8,314 nt of DNA, taken from Myxococcota bacterium (GTDB lineage: Bacteria; Myxococcota; Polyangia; GCA-2747355; JAKLHH01). This document shows, piece by piece, positions 6,704 through 8,314 of the stretch (the first letter of the stretch is position 1; each line of letters starts with the position of its first letter). The position numbers and the translations under genes are program-made. A model generated the notes under the pieces. The model saw only the letters and a program-made list of their open reading frames with translations. It searched no databases and was not told where the DNA came from. The DNA lies in assembly GCA_022710245.1 (NCBI GenBank), contig JAKLHH010000277.1, positions 1 through 8,314 on the forward strand, in the 5' to 3' direction.

Positions 6704-6731
6704 TCGGTTGCAGTGATCGGTTGCAGTGATC
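6704..6731. repeat. Tandem 13-bp direct repeat between the SPASM and patatin genes
   Basis: The unit CGGTTGCAGTGAT occurs twice without interruption (6705-6717 and 6718-6730), and the period-13 match extends one base on each side. It lies in the 80-base gap, just after the radical SAM stop codon in the minus-strand transcript. It could be a regulator binding site, a slippage duplication or part of an RNA structure. No promoter was recognised nearby. Confidence 0.6.
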
Positions 6732-6734
6732 CAG

Positions 6735-7901
6735 CTAGGTCGCGGGCTGGGTCTTCTCTCCCACCGTCGCGCCGACCGCGGCGAGCTCGGTCTCGGAGGG
6801 GTGATCGTCTCCCAGCAGGTCGAGGCGTCCGTGCAGCACCGCCTGGCGGTAGAAGCAGTAGGGGTTGTCGAAGCGGTTCCGCGTGTGGCTGTACGCGGTC
6901 CAGGAGCAGCCGCCGCGGCAGATGTCGCGGTAGCGGCAGACGGCGCAGAAGCCCTCGAGCTGCCCTTCCTTGAACTCGCGGTTGTAGGCGAACGCGCCCT
7001 CGCGCCGCCAGATCTCGTCGAGCGACGCCTGGCGGAGGTTGCCCTCGAGGAAGAGGTCCTTGCCGTGACGCGCCGAGGGCAGCGAGAGGCAGCCCTTGAC
7101 GTTGCCGTTGCTCTCGATCCCGATCACCTGGCAGCCGGCCCGGCAACCGATCCAGAAGTCGATGCGGGCGCCGCGGTCGCGCAGCGCCTGCTCGTACTTG
7201 CCGTAGTAGCCGACGTTGTCCGCCGGGCAGACCACGGGGTGCGGCGTGCCGTCGGTGCGCAGCTCGGCGATCAGCGGCACCAGCCAGAGCAGGTCCTCCG
7301 GGCGGATGACCAGGTCCTGGTGCTCGTGCATGACGCCCGAGGGGTTGCCGGGCTGCAGCTGCCAGGAGTCGACGCAGTGGTCGCGCAGGTGGTCGCGCAG
7401 CTCCCGCAGGGTGCGCGAGTTGAGCTGGTTGATGTGCGTCACCACGCTGACCGGCATCCCGGCCTGGACCGAGAGGTCGATCGCGTCCATCACCTTCTGG
7501 TAGGAGCCCTTGCGGCGCACCTTGTCGTGCGCCTCCTCGAAGCCGTCGAGGCTGAAGGCCACGTTCTGCAGCCCGGCGGCGCGCGCCTTCTCCACGTGGT
7601 CGGCGGTCCAGTGCCAGCCGTTGGAGATGATGTTCACGCGCACGCCCCGGTCGGTCAGCCGCTTGCCGAGCTCGTGCCAGTGCGGGTGCATGGTCGGCTC
7701 GCCGCCGCCGAGGGTGACCTTCTCGCAGCCGGCGGCGGCCAGCTGGTCGGCGACGCCGAGCGCCTCCTCCAGGGAGAGCTCGTCCTCGCGTCGGTCGCCG
7801 GCGTAGGACCCGCAGTGCAGGCAGCGCAGGTTGCAGGCGAGGGTCAGCTCCCAGACGCAGAAGCGGGGCACGTAGCCGAGGCGTTGCAAGAGCTCGATCA
7901 T
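6735..7901 (-). CDS. Radical SAM/SPASM domain protein, candidate peptide-modifying maturase
   Basis: A 388-residue radical SAM enzyme. LTLACNLRCLHCG holds the SAM-cluster motif C23-x3-C27-x2-C30, and GGGEP (65-69) is the SAM-binding motif. A full SPASM region follows: C257-x8-G-x4-C271, then C319-x2-C322-x5-C328-x3-C332 and C349. This fits the SPASM consensus and predicts two auxiliary [4Fe-4S] clusters. An extra cysteine at 253 precedes it. SPASM enzymes commonly modify ribosomally made peptides or protein side chains (PqqE, AlbA and anaerobic sulfatase maturase are examples). The upstream lipoprotein gene ends six bases before this ATG, and a GGAG in the end of that gene probably serves as ribosome site, so the two are coupled. 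That makes the lipoprotein the first substrate to consider. Enzymes of this type also work in heme or cofactor maturation, and the substrate is not provable from sequence. Confidence 0.9.
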   Translation of the reverse strand: MIELLQRLGYVPRFCVWELTLACNLRCLHCGSYAGDRREDELSLEEALGVADQLAAAGCEKVTLGGGEPTMHPHWHELGKRLTDRGVRVNIISNGWHWTADHVEKARAAGLQNVAFSLDGFEEAHDKVRRKGSYQKVMDAIDLSVQAGMPVSVVTHINQLNSRTLRELRDHLRDHCVDSWQLQPGNPSGVMHEHQDLVIRPEDLLWLVPLIAELRTDGTPHPVVCPADNVGYYGKYEQALRDRGARIDFWIGCRAGCQVIGIESNGNVKGCLSLPSARHGKDLFLEGNLRQASLDEIWRREGAFAYNREFKEGQLEGFCAVCRYRDICRGGCSWTAYSHTRNRFDNPYCFYRQAVLHGRLDLLGDDHPSETELAAVGATVGEKTQPAT

Positions 7902-7907
7902 GGGGAC

Positions 7908-8314
7908 CTACTCCGCATCCGGCGCCATGTACGGGGGCGTCGGGCCCTTGTCGGTGAAGGGCGGCATGTAGAGCAGCACGCCGCCCGAGTCGATCTTCTT
8001 CCCGTCTGGCTTGAGCGCCTGGTCCTTGAGCGCCTGGTCCTTGAGCGCCTGGTCCTTGAGCGCCTGGTCCTTGAGCGCCTGGTCCTTGAGCGCCTGGTCC
8101 TTGAGCGCCTGGTCCTGCTTGACGGTCTGGTCCTTCAGCGCCTGATCGCTCTTCTTGATCAGGTCGGGGACACCGTAGGCCGCGTCGGGCCCGCTGACGG
8201 GCGCGTCCACCTTCGCGTCGCCGGGGGCGGCGTACATGGCGTCGGGGCGTGGCACGTAGGCGTCCGGCTTGAGGCTGCCGCCGTCGTCGCCGCAGCCGCC
8301 GAGCACCGCCAGCC
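7908..8314 (-). CDS. Short repeat-containing lipoprotein, 5' end cut by window edge; possible rSAM substrate
   Basis: The N-terminal part of the signal peptide lies outside the window. The visible frame reads LAVLGGC, a good lipobox (C codon at 8294-8292), so the GTG at 8306 is an internal valine and not the start. After the cysteine comes a Gly/Asp stretch and then a Pro/Asp/Ala-rich part. Next are one DQALK, one diverged DQTVK and seven identical DQALK units, and a C-terminal tail ending PPYMAPDAE. No folded domain is recognised; about 130 mature residues are mostly low complexity. Tyr-x-x-Pro occurs at YAAP, YGVP, YMPP and YMAP, three of these soon followed by Asp. The stop (TAG, 7910-7908) lies six bases before the radical SAM/SPASM start. 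It may be a surface-exposed or periplasmic anchor modified by that enzyme, or simply a rapidly changing lipoprotein of the type common in such genomes. Confidence 0.8.
   Translation of the reverse strand, partial: LAVLGGCGDDGGSLKPDAYVPRPDAMYAAPGDAKVDAPVSGPDAAYGVPDLIKKSDQALKDQTVKQDQALKDQALKDQALKDQALKDQALKDQALKDQALKPDGKKIDSGGVLLYMPPFTDKGPTPPYMAPDAE
8011..8115 (-). repeat. Seven identical 15-bp tandem repeats coding DQALK
   Basis: The plus-strand unit TTGAGCGCCTGGTCC is repeated seven times without a single mismatch; read on the minus strand each unit is GACCAGGCGCTCAAG, coding Asp-Gln-Ala-Leu-Lys. Two diverged units lie next to it at 8119-8133 (DQTVK) and 8134-8148 (DQALK with changed bases). 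The unit length is a multiple of three, so copy changes would keep the frame. Confidence 0.97.

Noticed and set aside
8011..8148. CRISPR-like array
   Set aside because: Units are 15 bp, directly adjacent with no spacers, and lie in frame inside a coding sequence.
8304..8306. GTG as start of the repeat lipoprotein
   Set aside because: The frame is open to the window end and reads LAVLGGC, so the GTG is inside the signal peptide.

Overview
The window is very GC-rich DNA, probably from a Gram-negative bacterium of the myxobacterial/deltaproteobacterial type. Three things suggest this: short lipoproteins whose lipobox is followed by Asp/Pro/Ala-rich linkers, an outer-membrane barrel-like protein, and a PcnB-type poly(A) polymerase. 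The lineage is inferred from style and composition, because no ribosomal gene is present. There are eight protein genes, two of them cut by the window ends. I saw no tRNA, rRNA, CRISPR array, insertion sequence or phage gene.

Left block, minus strand, 3819 down to 1. A promoter-like TTGCAA-N16-TACAAT and a good AAGGAG ribosome site lead into a split transketolase: tktN (thiamine-diphosphate subunit), then tktC (pyrimidine-binding and C-terminal subunit). The two overlap by ATGA. tktC in turn overlaps by GTGA the start of a radical SAM protein of the spore-photoproduct-lyase-like family. After 96 bases comes pcnB, whose C-terminal part lies outside the window. The first three genes look translationally coupled.

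Middle block, plus strand, 3933 to 5342. Divergent from the transketolase operon lies a small secreted beta-barrel-like protein ending in an aromatic residue. It is followed 36 bases later by a lipoprotein with an Asp-rich linker and a concanavalin-like domain carrying six cysteines. The divergent spacer holds a perfect 10-bp inverted repeat made almost only of CG steps.

Right block, minus strand, 8314 down to 5365. A 5'-truncated short lipoprotein carries seven identical 15-bp repeats coding DQALK, plus several Tyr-x-x-Pro motifs. Six bases after it comes a radical SAM/SPASM enzyme with a complete set of SPASM cysteines, and then a patatin-like phospholipase. A 13-bp tandem direct repeat lies between the last two genes. 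The middle and right blocks converge at 5342/5365, where a 7-bp stem contains both stop codons.

The most interesting candidate system is the lipoprotein plus radical SAM/SPASM pair. The layout resembles a ribosomally made, post-translationally modified precursor with its maturase, here with an unusual lipid-anchored, repeat-bearing substrate. This is a hypothesis from gene order and motifs, not a demonstrated function. The second candidate is the coupling of a split transketolase to a radical SAM enzyme of unknown substrate.
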